A DNA stretch of 64,000 nt, taken from positions 13,817 through 77,816 of the forward strand of contig CALCEY010000011.1 of assembly GCA_937900415.1 (NCBI GenBank), in the 5' to 3' direction. Positions 28,979-37,969 of the stretch are shown piece by piece. The position numbers and the translations under genes are program-made. How positions within the stretch are numbered: the stretch's first letter is position 1; every line of letters starts with the position of its first letter. Source of the DNA: an uncultured Clostridia bacterium. GTDB taxonomy: Bacteria; Bacillota; Clostridia; Peptostreptococcales; Anaerovoracaceae. The notes beneath the pieces were generated by a model, which was given only the letters and a program-made list of their open reading frames with translations, was not told where the DNA came from and made no database searches.

Positions 28979-30601
28979 ATGGCTAACTTATCTCAACAAA
29001 AGCGTCAAAGAATGATTGAATTTATTGATAAAATAAGAGAAGAACATAAAGATGATGACGATATGCTGATTGCACTTGGTGAAATTGAAAACGAATTAAA
29101 TTCTAAAAAATATGGTTTGGTTTGGGAAGAACATGAAGAAGCCGTTGATGTATTAATGAAGGATAATATTCCTGTTTTTACTGAATGTTCCGATAAGGAA
29201 ATTGTTATAGACGAAAGTGGTAAGTTTAATTTTTTATTAGAAGGTGATAATTTACATAGCTTAAAATTATTAGAAAAAACTCATGCAGGTAAAATTGATG
29301 TGATTTATATCGATCCGCCATATAATACAGGAAATACTTTTATTTATAACGATACAATCGTTGGTGAGGACGATGGTTACAAACATAGTAAGTGGGCTTC
29401 GTTTATGATAAAACGATTACAAATTGCTAATAAATTATTAGTGGCTGAAGGAGTTATTTTTATTTCAATAAATGATTATGAGAGCGCTCAATTAAAACTA
29501 ATATGTGATGAAGTGTTCGGAGAAAACAACTTTATAGGACAACTCACGTGGGAATCTACAACTCAGCCTACAAATGCAGGCGCAGCTCGTTTTTCATTGC
29601 AGAAAAAAGTTGAATCGATATATTGTTATGCAAAAGATAAGAAAAAAAGAAATGGATTTATTCTTAAAGAAATTGAGTCAGATTTAAAATATCCTCATAA
29701 TGGTAAATTTGGTGCTTGTCGATTTGAAATTATTGAAAAATCTGATGCAGGAAATTATAAAAGAAATTCTATGAAATTCCCTATATTAGGAAAATACCCA
29801 AGAGAGGGGAAAAGATGGCAAATTGGAGAACAAACAGCTAGAGTGTTAGAAGAACAAGGAAAATTAGAAATTGTTGATGGCATAGTCAAAAAAGCAGTTT
29901 ATCCGGAAGATGAAACAGACAAGCGGAAATTCGTACCATTTTGGTCTCATTTTCGTGCTGATGAAGTTGGAACAGCTCAAAGCGGAAAAGATGAACTTAA
30001 TAAAATTCTGAATAGAGCAGTTGGCTTTGATACTGTTAAACCTGTAAGCTTGATAAAAGAAATACTTAGTCATTTTTCTAAAAACGCGCTTATTTTAGAC
30101 TTCTTCGCCGGCTCCGGCACAACAGGGCACGCTGTATTAAAACTTAATCAAGAAGACGAAGGAAATCGCCAATTTATCCTTTGTACCAATAATGAAAACA
30201 ATATTTGCAAAGAGATTACCTACGAGCGTATAAAGCGTGTAATAAGCGGACATAGCGATGTAGAAGGCATACCGGCAAACTTAAAATATTATCGCACTGA
30301 TTTTGTATCGAAAGATGCAGAAGATGTATCAGAAGAACTTTTATCTCATATTAAAGAAATGATTCAGCTCGAACATGGAATTCAAGTTGACGGTAGTAAG
30401 TATTTAATATTACTAAAAGATGAAGATGCTGATAAGTTAGAGCAAAAATGGGATGAATATATCGAAATTAAGGCATTATATGTATCAAGAAATGTGCTTT
30501 TCACCACTAAACAAAATACTCTTTTTAAAAATATTGAAATACATATTATTCCGGATGATTACTTTAAGTTTGAATTACAGGAGGTGGGTGAAGCATGGTA
30601 A
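28979..30601 (+). CDS. mod: Type III restriction-modification system methyltransferase (Mod)
   Basis: A DNA adenine-N6 methyltransferase that also sets the recognition sequence for the Res subunit. The order of motifs, DPPYNTGN (motif IV, about residue 111) before [18 protein letters not shown] (motif I, about 375), makes it beta class, typical of Mod. The target recognition domain lies between them (about 180-350). At 540 residues it is shorter than most Mod proteins. AAAGGAGAAG precedes the ATG. The gene overlaps res by 7 bases. Its sequence is visibly AT-richer than the flanking housekeeping genes, which fits horizontal acquisition. Confidence 0.92.
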   Translation: MANLSQQKRQRMIEFIDKIREEHKDDDDMLIALGEIENELNSKKYGLVWEEHEEAVDVLMKDNIPVFTECSDKEIVIDESGKFNFLLEGDNLHSLKLLEKTHAGKIDVIYIDPPYNTGNTFIYNDTIVGEDDGYKHSKWASFMIKRLQIANKLLVAEGVIFISINDYESAQLKLICDEVFGENNFIGQLTWESTTQPTNAGAARFSLQKKVESIYCYAKDKKKRNGFILKEIESDLKYPHNGKFGACRFEIIEKSDAGNYKRNSMKFPILGKYPREGKRWQIGEQTARVLEEQGKLEIVDGIVKKAVYPEDETDKRKFVPFWSHFRADEVGTAQSGKDELNKILNRAVGFDTVKPVSLIKEILSHFSKNALILDFFAGSGTTGHAVLKLNQEDEGNRQFILCTNNENNICKEITYERIKRVISGHSDVEGIPANLKYYRTDFVSKDAEDVSEELLSHIKEMIQLEHGIQVDGSKYLILLKDEDADKLEQKWDEYIEIKALYVSRNVLFTTKQNTLFKNIEIHIIPDDYFKFELQEVGEAW

Positions 30602-32808
30602 ATTCAGGATTATCAATTAACCTATTCGATTTTCAAGAGCAAGCAATTATGAAATTAATTGATCTTACATCAAAAGCAGATAGTAAGCAAACAATTGTAA
30701 TGAAAGCACCTACCGGTTCCGGTAAAACGATTATACTTATTGATTATATTGATACATATTTAACTAATATCAGCGATAATACAGCATTTATATGGTTATG
30801 CCCGGGTAAAGGAAATCTTGAGGAGCAGAGCAGAGAAAAAATGATGAAATTTGCTCCGGGGAGAGTAACGCAAAATTTATTTGATGCATTATTAAATGGA
30901 TTTACTCCGGGCAGCACAACATTCATAAACTGGGAACTTGTAACTAAACGGGGAAATACAGCTATTCGTGATAGTGAAAGAAAAAATTTATTTGATCGGA
31001 TTGCAGATGCTTACCGCTTAGGTATGGAATTTATAGTGATTATTGATGAGGAACATTCTAATAATACTGCTAAAGCAAAAAATATTATTGACGCTTTTGC
31101 TTCAAAGAATATAGTTCGTGTAAGTGCTACTGCAATAGAAAATAAGCGTTATGAATTTTTTGAAATTGATGAAGTTGATGTTATAGGTGCAGGCCTTATT
31201 ACAAAAGCGCTTTATGTCAATGAGGGTATAGAAGATAATATTGAAATTACTGATGACTATGATTATCTTCTTGAGCTTGCAGACGAAAAACGCAAAGCTA
31301 TTTCAGATAGATATAAGGAAATTGGTAAAAACATTCGACCTTTAGTACTAATCCAATTTCCTAACGGGCAACCTGAAACGATTGTTGCAGTTGAACAAAA
31401 ATTAGAATCAATGGGTTATTCTTATGATAATGGTATGGTTAGTAAATGGATGAGTGAAGATAAAAAGGACTTGCCGGATAATCTGACGGAAAATGATGGT
31501 ATACCTGTTTTTCTTCTGATGAAGCAAGCTATCAGTACCGGATGGGATTGTCCTCGTGCTAAAATACTTGTAAAGCTTCGTGAAGGTATGAGTGAAAGCT
31601 TTGAAATACAGACTATCGGGCGTATTCGTCGTATGCCGGAAGCGAAGCATTATGAAGATGATTTATTGGATTTTTGCTATGTATATACTTTTGATGAGAA
31701 ATATAAAGCGGGGCTTTTGTCTGAAATGGATAAAGCTTATGAAACTCGTAGACTATTCTTGAAAGATAAATGTAAAACTTTTACTTTAGAAAAAGAACTG
31801 CGAGATTTAGATTTTAATGGCTTAGGTGAACGTGAAGTTTTATTAAAAATATATGATTCGTTAATTGATAAATACGGATTAACCAATAGTATTGCAGATA
31901 ATAAATTGCGTTTACAGGCAGCCGGCTATAGCTTCGGTGATGAAATTATAGGTCGTGCTTTACATGGAGAATTTGTGCGTACTGATATGATATCGGAAAG
32001 TAAAAGTTTTTATACTACTCGTAAACGAGTTAATACGCATAAACATGGCATAGAATTGCTTCATTCTGTAGATGCAATCAAAAGTATTGTCGGTATGACG
32101 ACAGCTAAAGTAAAAACTATATTAGAGCGTCTTTTTCGTAAGGGAGGATCTAAATATAAAAAGATATTATCACTAGAAACAAAAGAATTCTATGCGTTTG
32201 TAATTAACAACGAACATTTATTAAAAGAGGAATTTCGTGAAGTAACAGCTACCATGAGTCAGCAAATTAATCTGGTTCTTAGTCCTAAAAAAGCCGTTTT
32301 CCGTATACCTGAACAAGATTTTTATAAATATGATCCGGGAGTAAAGAATGAAACTGAATATTTAAGTAATGCATATCATGAATATACTTCCGGATATGCA
32401 ACAAGCCTTGTGAGAAGCACTTCGGAAATGTTATTTGAACAATATTGTGAAACACGAGATGATATCGAGTGGGTTTATAAAAACGGAGATGCAGGGCAAC
32501 AATATTTCTCTATTGTGTACATGGACGGGCTTCAAAATCAGTGGCTGTTTTATGCCGATTATATTGTAATGAAAGAAGATGGTACTGTTTGGATTATAGA
32601 AACTAAAGGCGGAGAAGCCGGGGGTAAAAATAAAAATATAGATAGACAGATTGAAAATAAATTTAATGCATTCAAATATTATGCGAAAGAACATTCATTG
32701 CATTGGGGATTTGTTCGTGATAAAGATAATAAACTTTATATAAATAATACCCAGTTCACTCATGAAATGTCTGATGAGCATTGGATAGCATTGGAAGACG
32801 AGTTTTAA
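30595..32808 (+). CDS. res: Type III restriction enzyme, helicase/nuclease subunit (Res)
   Basis: An SF2 helicase-like DNA translocase joined to an endonuclease; it cuts only in complex with Mod. It has Walker A APTGSGKT (about residue 40), DEEH (about 150), [17 protein letters not shown] and [11 protein letters not shown] (motif VI). A C-terminal PD-(D/E)xK-type nuclease core lies around 655-675 (a DYIV segment followed by IIETKGG). At 737 residues it is shorter than classical Res (about 900-1000) but has both modules. No frameshift is visible, so the system looks intact. Confidence 0.92.
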   Translation: MVNSGLSINLFDFQEQAIMKLIDLTSKADSKQTIVMKAPTGSGKTIILIDYIDTYLTNISDNTAFIWLCPGKGNLEEQSREKMMKFAPGRVTQNLFDALLNGFTPGSTTFINWELVTKRGNTAIRDSERKNLFDRIADAYRLGMEFIVIIDEEHSNNTAKAKNIIDAFASKNIVRVSATAIENKRYEFFEIDEVDVIGAGLITKALYVNEGIEDNIEITDDYDYLLELADEKRKAISDRYKEIGKNIRPLVLIQFPNGQPETIVAVEQKLESMGYSYDNGMVSKWMSEDKKDLPDNLTENDGIPVFLLMKQAISTGWDCPRAKILVKLREGMSESFEIQTIGRIRRMPEAKHYEDDLLDFCYVYTFDEKYKAGLLSEMDKAYETRRLFLKDKCKTFTLEKELRDLDFNGLGEREVLLKIYDSLIDKYGLTNSIADNKLRLQAAGYSFGDEIIGRALHGEFVRTDMISESKSFYTTRKRVNTHKHGIELLHSVDAIKSIVGMTTAKVKTILERLFRKGGSKYKKILSLETKEFYAFVINNEHLLKEEFREVTATMSQQINLVLSPKKAVFRIPEQDFYKYDPGVKNETEYLSNAYHEYTSGYATSLVRSTSEMLFEQYCETRDDIEWVYKNGDAGQQYFSIVYMDGLQNQWLFYADYIVMKEDGTVWIIETKGGEAGGKNKNIDRQIENKFNAFKYYAKEHSLHWGFVRDKDNKLYINNTQFTHEMSDEHWIALEDEF

Positions 32809-32869
32809 TTATTTCATCTTTATTTGTAACAAAAAACTTCAACAGAGGTAAAATGCTGACAATAAAATC

Positions 32870-32898
32870 TTGTAATTTATAAATTATAATTTTATAAT
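32870..32898 (+). promoter_or_regulatory. Probable promoter of the surface-protein gene
   Basis: TTGTAA (32870-32875), 17 bases and TATAAT (32893-32898) lie in the AT-rich gap 54 bases before the start codon. Confidence 0.45.
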
Positions 32899-32951
32899 AA
32901 GGATAACTGATAAATATTCTAAAAACTGTAGTATTTTTAAAGGAGGTAGAG

Positions 32952-33791
32952 GTGAATATGATAAAAAGCAGGAAATTTTTTGTATTTTTCCTGAGTTGTC
33001 TCATGGTATTGATGATGATACCTGTAACTGCCTTTGCAGGAGATGCGGCAACTCCTAAAAATGGTACGACAATAACGAAAAATACTACGCAGGCAGAATT
33101 AGATGCTTGGGCCGGAGAAGGAGCGCTGACAATAGAAACCGTTGACGGCGCTACTGTGGTAACCCTGCAAAAGGATATAAAAATGGGCAAAACAGGAGGA
33201 AATCCCAATAAGTCTGTTACGCCTATCAATTTTGGCAAGCATCCTGATTCTGCCAACGATAAAATGATTCTGGATCTAAATGGACATAATATTTCATCCG
33301 ACACGATGACGATTGTAAGCGTTTGTGACCTTACTATCAAAGACAGCATAGGTACCGGCAGCGTATATATGGATACAAGCGATTCAAAAGCCCAGGCGTT
33401 CGGCGCTGTTGTAAACCAAAGGAAGCTTACTATTGAAGGCGGAACCTTTGAAGCTAAGATTCATCCGGATAATAAAACCGTGGGAGTTGTGAGCTCTGCG
33501 GTTGCAGATGTGGAGACCGTTATTGACGGCGGAAAGTTTATCGGAAGCGGCAGCGCTGTATATGTTTCAAGCGGAACGATAACTATCAAAGGCGGAGAAT
33601 TTGAAGGAACAAATTATGGAATCATAGCAAACGGAAAAGCCGGAGTTGTTATTCCTGAGGATTCCAAGGCTGTTGTTACTTCAGGCTCCTTTCCTATCGT
33701 AGTAGGAAAAAGCGGAGATAATACAGGAAGCTTCAAGATAAGCGGCGGTACATTTAATGGTACGGATACAACTTCTTTGGTAGGAGTATAG
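32952..33791 (+). CDS. Surface adhesin-like protein, N-terminal part of a frameshifted gene
   Basis: A Sec signal peptide (about 1-30, hydrophobic core ending AFA-G) is followed by a repetitive region. Short TIxGGxFxG-type units (IEGGTFEA, IDGGKFIG, IKGGEFEG, ISGGTFNG) suggest a right-handed beta-helix like that of pectate-lyase-fold surface proteins. Translation stops at 33789-33791 (TAG) in mid-repeat. The same repeat pattern resumes in another frame at once (see next entry), so this is the 5' part of a longer gene broken by one missing base near 33780-33795. AGGAGG is 5 bases before GTG 32952 and 11 before ATG 32958. Function beyond a surface role is not recognisable. Confidence 0.7.
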   Translation: MNMIKSRKFFVFFLSCLMVLMMIPVTAFAGDAATPKNGTTITKNTTQAELDAWAGEGALTIETVDGATVVTLQKDIKMGKTGGNPNKSVTPINFGKHPDSANDKMILDLNGHNISSDTMTIVSVCDLTIKDSIGTGSVYMDTSDSKAQAFGAVVNQRKLTIEGGTFEAKIHPDNKTVGVVSSAVADVETVIDGGKFIGSGSAVYVSSGTITIKGGEFEGTNYGIIANGKAGVVIPEDSKAVVTSGSFPIVVGKSGDNTGSFKISGGTFNGTDTTSLVGV

Positions 33792-33814
33792 GTAAACCTA
33801 ATGCCGTTGCAGCT

Positions 33815-34672
33815 GTGAATATCGAGGGCGGCACCTTTACGCAGGATCCGGGAGCTTATACAGGCGACAATCCTGTTGCAAAGATAGGAGGAGAATTTGT
33901 CTCAGGAGAAAACTTTATAAAATCTGCGGTTAAGAATGTTGAGAACGGAGATACCGTAGAAGTAACAAAGGGAGATATCGACCTTACCGAAGTTCCTGAC
34001 GGCGTTACGGTTAAAAATTCCGGCGAAGGCAGCGTAAGCGTTAACGGAGATGCTGTGAAACCTTCAGAATCGCAGACGGCTCATACTCATGTATGGGGAA
34101 ATCCTGTATTTACATGGAGTGATGATTATAAAACATGTACTGCAAAACGCACATGTGTCAAAGACGCAGAACATGTTGAAACTGCCAGTGCAGTTATCAC
34201 ATCATCAATAAAAACTCCTGCCACCTGCACACAGAAAGGCGTGACCGCATATACAGCCAAAGCTGTATTTGACGGAACGGAATATACTGATGAGAAAAAT
34301 GCAGCGGATATTCCGGTTATTGCCCATACTTGCGAAAAAATAAAAGGCAAGGCGGCAACGTGTACTGAAGACGGCTGGAAGTCGTATTATCACTGCGATA
34401 TATGTGACAAATACTTTGAAGATGCAGAAGGCTTTAAAGAGATAACAGACCTTGCTGCATGGAAAAAGGATGCCGGCAAAGTTGATAAGACGGGACACAT
34501 CTACAAGGACGGAATTTGCTCAGTATGCGGACAAAAAGAAATCGGATATGTAAGCGAAGAACCGAAGACAGGCGATGACAGCAATGTGGTTTTGTGGGTT
34601 GTATTGATGCTTGCGGCAGGCCTTGGAATAGGCGGCGTTGCGTATAGCAAGAGAAGAAAAGACGAAAAATAA
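33815..34672 (+). CDS. Surface protein with sortase signal, C-terminal part of the frameshifted gene
   Basis: The frame continues the beta-helix repeat of the gene above (NIEGGTFTQDPG) and is open upstream to the frameshift (GKPNAVAAV is readable before the first possible start). It then carries a Cys-rich region with paired cysteines (ATCTEDGWKSYYHCDICD, GICSVCG). It ends in a sorting signal: EPKTGDD, a hydrophobic helix and the positive tail SKRRKDEK. That is a PxTG variant of LPXTG, so the intact protein would be linked to peptidoglycan by a sortase. No sortase gene is in the window and no ribosome site precedes this part, so it is unlikely to be made separately. Confidence 0.65.
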   Translation: MNIEGGTFTQDPGAYTGDNPVAKIGGEFVSGENFIKSAVKNVENGDTVEVTKGDIDLTEVPDGVTVKNSGEGSVSVNGDAVKPSESQTAHTHVWGNPVFTWSDDYKTCTAKRTCVKDAEHVETASAVITSSIKTPATCTQKGVTAYTAKAVFDGTEYTDEKNAADIPVIAHTCEKIKGKAATCTEDGWKSYYHCDICDKYFEDAEGFKEITDLAAWKKDAGKVDKTGHIYKDGICSVCGQKEIGYVSEEPKTGDDSNVVLWVVLMLAAGLGIGGVAYSKRRKDEK

Positions 34673-34984
34673 ACAAGAAAAGAAAACGGAGCTTAAGAGC
34701 TTGCCTGTCCATATGAAGGAACAGTAGACAGTCGTCTTTGACGGCAAGTCTATTTTGGCAGTTAGTATCTATCCTTTGGAGCCGCATAGTTATTGTGCAG
34801 AAAATGATCTGTTTTACAGTGAGAGGAATAGCTGCGACACACGCCCGCGCCTACAGGCGCGGGCTTTTCTTATTGGGCTATAAGCCCTGCCGCTCATGCA
34901 GGAACGTGAACTTGCAAATAAGTCGCCGGCTGTGTGCAATAGTAAAATAAAGGTATACACATGGAAAATCATCATATATCTACC
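34673..34984 (+). other. Noncoding stretch between the surface protein and the IS relic
   Basis: I see no supported gene. The region contains one strong hairpin terminator (34843-34871) and otherwise unstructured sequence. An open stretch at 34738-34950 runs through the hairpin and has no ribosome site. Confidence 0.5.
34843..34871 (+). terminator. Strong Rho-independent terminator
   Basis: GCCCGCGCC (34843-34851), loop TACA, GGCGCGGGC (34856-34864), then TTTTCTT. It lies 170 bases after the surface-protein stop. Confidence 0.85.
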
Positions 34985-35543
34985 TTTTTTTCATATTAAA
35001 CATAAAACAAAAGGATATCACTATTTTGGCAACTTGATTCGCAATGAAACCGGTTGGGTATTCTCGGATAGCTTGGCGCATAAATACTGTAAATTAACAG
35101 GAATACGTTCTAAAATAAATAGAGAAAGAAAAGTCGCAGGAAAGAACATATTAAATTTACTGACACAGTTAAAGAAAATTGGAATACAGCAAAACCTTTT
35201 GAAATAGTGACGTCAGATATGACTTGTATTATGGATAAAGACACTCGATGGGAATGGACTTATCTTTTAGACGTGTTTAACAATGAGATTATTGCAAGCC
35301 TTGCTGTATATAAAATCGGAAGAAGTTTGCCGTATTATAATTGTTTGGAATGTTTTATACAAAAAAGAAAGAGCAGACCTATCCGCTAAACCTTCATACC
35401 GGATAAGGCAGCGCCTACTTATCAGAAAGTTTTTATCAAATCTATAAAGATTTTTAGAAATATTAAGCGTTCTATGCCAAGAGCAAAAACACTGACAGAT
35501 AATCCGGTTATTGAATTTATGAACGGCCGGATAATTGTAAGAA
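34985..35543 (+). pseudogene. Remnant of an IS3-family (IS150-like) transposase
   Basis: Across three frames the translated pieces follow one IS3 OrfB: FHIKHKTKGYHYFGNLIRNE and GWVFSDSLAHKYCKL, then SDMTCIMDKDTRWEWTY and LLDVFNNEIIAS (the first catalytic Asp region), then KRSMPRAKTLTDNPVIEFMN (the glutamate region near the C-terminus). Stops and frameshifts break it at about 35205 and 35390, and the middle catalytic Asp segment is deleted. The first helper frame (OrfA) and both terminal repeats are not recognisable. It is an old, dead element and marks this stretch as an insertion-prone site. Confidence 0.8.
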
Positions 35544-35573
35544 ACATTGTCCCGCTATAAAAAGAGAGTTTTA

Positions 35574-36071
35574 TATGAAACGATTTTGCATTATTGCTTT
35601 TTCAGCCCAATGCTTTTGACATCCGGTTGCTCAAATACTGTGGGAAATATTCTTGATACTGCAAAGTATATTATTCTAAACTCATATTTTGATTTCACAG
35701 GAACATCGGCAGCAGAGACTGGCGAGAGCTTAAATGAGCAACTTGGTTTGGAAGCGATTACTGTACGGCCACAGCAGAGACTGAGGAAGGCGTATTGCCT
35801 GAGTTTACAACAGAGCAGCAGGATAATTTGGTATAAATAAACAATGACTATATTGACCAAATGATTGAAGATTTTCTCGACAACAACAGTAACGATGAGT
35901 TTAAAGCAGATGATACATAGAGCTTTATTTCGATGAAAAAATTTAGATGCGGCTGCAAGTGATAACGGTTTTAGTATTGCCTCAGGATACGTACTTAATT
36001 CTATTTTACTTAACAATGAAACGGATTGGGACGTTAAAGTTACTATTTTTAATTGCCATACGTATAAGTAG
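35574..36071 (+). pseudogene. Remnant of a secreted lipoprotein gene
   Basis: The start (MKRFCIIAFSA) shifts frame into a lipobox (LLTSGCSN) and continues NTVGNILDTAKYIILNSYFD. The reading then jumps frame twice more: after LGLEAI near 35765, and through an in-frame stop near 35920. It ends DWDVKVTIFNCHTYK at a stop at 36069-36071. The pieces are collinear and read like one lipoprotein of about 165 residues broken by several indels. I do not recognise the family. AAAAGAGAG precedes the ATG. Confidence 0.6.
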
Positions 36072-36497
36072 GTAATCTCGGTGGATATTCCGAAAGAAAC
36101 AAGCTCATACGGTGCAGCAGAATGACAGCAGAACTACGTTAAATAAAGCTTTGCGTGACTTGCAAAATTTAAATCGGCTTATTTTCTTTTCTGCTGCGAT
36201 ATTGAAAACGCCGTTATACAAACGCTAAGAAATGATTATGCCTGTTGACATAAAGACGCTTTTCTGATACTATGCTATTTAATTATTATGTAAGGGGAAA
36301 TATTGATATGGAAGACAGTTCAGAAGGAGACGGGAACAGTATAATAAAAACAATTGTAAAAGTTAAGCTTTTTAGAAGGTATTGTAATCTGCGTATTTAG
36401 TGACAGCGGATTGCAGTGCCTTTTTGTGGTTTTTGCAGAAATAAAGAAAAGGATATGTAAAACCGCAGATTAAAATTTATGGACAGGAGAAAAACAG
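36072..36497 (+). other. Intergenic region with a promoter, before the CNNM-like gene
   Basis: TTGACA (36245-36250), 17 bases and TACTAT (36268-36273) make a likely promoter. A 30-codon open frame at 36308-36400 starts with ATG but has only a weak ribosome site, and I do not call it. Nothing else is recognisable. Confidence 0.45.
36245..36273 (+). promoter_or_regulatory. Probable sigma-A promoter upstream of the CNNM-like gene
   Basis: A perfect TTGACA is followed after 17 bases by TACTAT (four of six -10 positions). The transcript would have a leader of about 220 bases before the gene at 36498. Confidence 0.55.
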
Positions 36498-37808
36498 ATG
36501 AACGCTGTAATTTTACTTTTAATTTTAATAGGGCTGAACGCTGTGTTTGCTGCAACTGAGATAGCAGTAATATCAATGAATGACGTTAAGCTCAAAAAAA
36601 TGGCTGAGGAGGGAAATAAAAAGGCGGTAAGGCTCGTTACGCTGACAGAGCAGCCGGCACGTTTCCTTGCCACGATACAAGTTGCGATAACTCTTGCAGG
36701 ACTCTTACAAAGTGCAGTGGCCGCAGAGACCTTTGCCGACCTCATAGTTATAAGGCTTATCGAAGCGGGAGTTGCAATTTCGCCGGCAGTACTGAAGGCA
36801 GCGGCCATAATAGTTATTACTTTGATATTGGCGTATTTTACACTGGTTTTCGGAGAGCTGGTGCCTAAGAGAGTGGCCATGAAAAAATCAGAAGGAATAG
36901 CCCTGGGAATGTCGGGAGCACTGTATTTCGTAGCCAAGATATTCGCGCCTATAGTATGGCTCTTAACTGCTTCTACAAATTTTATTCTCAGACTTTTGAG
37001 AATAAATCCGGAGGAAGAGGACAGTACCGTTACCGAAGAATCAATAAAGATGATGCTGGCCGAGGGCAAGGAGAAAGGCGTTATTCAGCCTGAGGAAGAT
37101 GAGATTATACAGAATATATTTGAATTCGACGATATTACGGCCGAAGAAATGTGCACCCACAGGCGCGATGTCATATCTCTGAGCCTTTCAGACGATATGG
37201 AAGAATGGAAGGAGACCATAAGAGAAAGCAGGCATACAAAATATCCTGTCTGCGGAGACAGCTTAGACGACATAATAGGTATTATGGACACCAAGAGCTA
37301 TTTCCTTTATCCTGAAAAAGAACAACAGAAGATAATAGATAACATAGTTGAAAAGGCTATGCTTGTGCCGGAGAGTATGAAGGCAAACAGCCTTTTCAGA
37401 AAGATGCAGGAAAGCAGAGAATATTTCGCCGTGGTTATAGATGAGTACGGCGGCATGTCAGGGATCGTTACCCTCCATGATATAATGGAAGCTCTCCTCG
37501 GAGACCTTTCCGAAAAGGAAAGTCCTGTAAAGCCTGAGGAAATAGAGAAGTTGACGGAAGGCAAATTCAGAATACAAGGATATGCTGACTTGGAGGATGT
37601 TTCAGAAGCGCTTGAGATGGAGCTGCCTACAAACGTATATGATACCTTCAGCGGCTTCATATGCGGAATCATAGGACGTATACCTGAAGAAGGAGAGGCC
37701 TTTCAATGCAGCTGGAAAAATTGTCTCATAACGGTTCATGACGTGCAGCATCATATTGTGCAGAGCGCAATTATAGAACTCGTTTACGAAGAGGAGAAAG
37801 AGGATTAA
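36498..37808 (+). CDS. CNNM/HlyC-CorC family membrane protein (DUF21-CBS-CorC_HlyC)
   Basis: Domains in order: DUF21/CNNM membrane domain (about 1-190, with FAATEIAVISMNDVKLKKMAE and VFGELVPKRVAMKK), a CBS pair (about 205-330, with MCTHRRDVISLSL and VIDEYGGMSGIVTLHDIMEALLG) and a C-terminal CorC_HlyC domain (about 345-430). The family includes Mg2+ exporters such as MpfA and proteins annotated as hemolysins; divalent-cation export is the best current guess. At 436 residues it is full length. ACAGGAGAAAAAC precedes the ATG. A terminator follows, so it is probably monocistronic. Confidence 0.92.
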   Translation: MNAVILLLILIGLNAVFAATEIAVISMNDVKLKKMAEEGNKKAVRLVTLTEQPARFLATIQVAITLAGLLQSAVAAETFADLIVIRLIEAGVAISPAVLKAAAIIVITLILAYFTLVFGELVPKRVAMKKSEGIALGMSGALYFVAKIFAPIVWLLTASTNFILRLLRINPEEEDSTVTEESIKMMLAEGKEKGVIQPEEDEIIQNIFEFDDITAEEMCTHRRDVISLSLSDDMEEWKETIRESRHTKYPVCGDSLDDIIGIMDTKSYFLYPEKEQQKIIDNIVEKAMLVPESMKANSLFRKMQESREYFAVVIDEYGGMSGIVTLHDIMEALLGDLSEKESPVKPEEIEKLTEGKFRIQGYADLEDVSEALEMELPTNVYDTFSGFICGIIGRIPEEGEAFQCSWKNCLITVHDVQHHIVQSAIIELVYEEEKED

Positions 37809-37874
37809 ATTAAAGCTATTTGCTGATGGCTTATTAAAATAATATTCTCAGCATATAACGAAATATAACGAAAA

Positions 37875-37928
37875 GGCGGATGAAGAACAGGTTTTGTGGG
37901 AATCTCATTTCTTCATCCACCTTTTTTT
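37875..37928. terminator. Terminator after the CNNM-like gene, possibly bidirectional
   Basis: GGCGGATGAAGAA (37875-37887) pairs with TTCTTCATCCACC (37909-37921) with one mismatch and is followed by T7. AAAA precedes the left arm, so it may also serve the convergent gene at 37970. Confidence 0.75.
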
Positions 37929-37969
37929 CAATGTGATATATATACTTTCTATATGTCGACAGAATAGTT

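Noticed and set aside
29637..29660. A-run in mod as a phase-variation tract
   Set aside because: The run is only about seven A residues, common in this AT-rich gene, and the frame is intact; no tetra- or pentanucleotide repeat is seen.
28755..32808. Possible BREX, DISARM or other large defence island around the restriction genes
   Set aside because: Only XRE, Mod and Res are present; flanks are an rRNA methyltransferase and a surface-protein relic.
34738..34950. 70-codon open frame spanning a terminator hairpin
   Set aside because: It runs through a strong terminator stem, which codes for the odd Arg/Ala stretch, and has no ribosome site.
36308..36400. 30-codon open frame after a good promoter
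   Set aside because: The ribosome site is weak and there is no similarity I recognise; kept only as a note in the intergenic entry.
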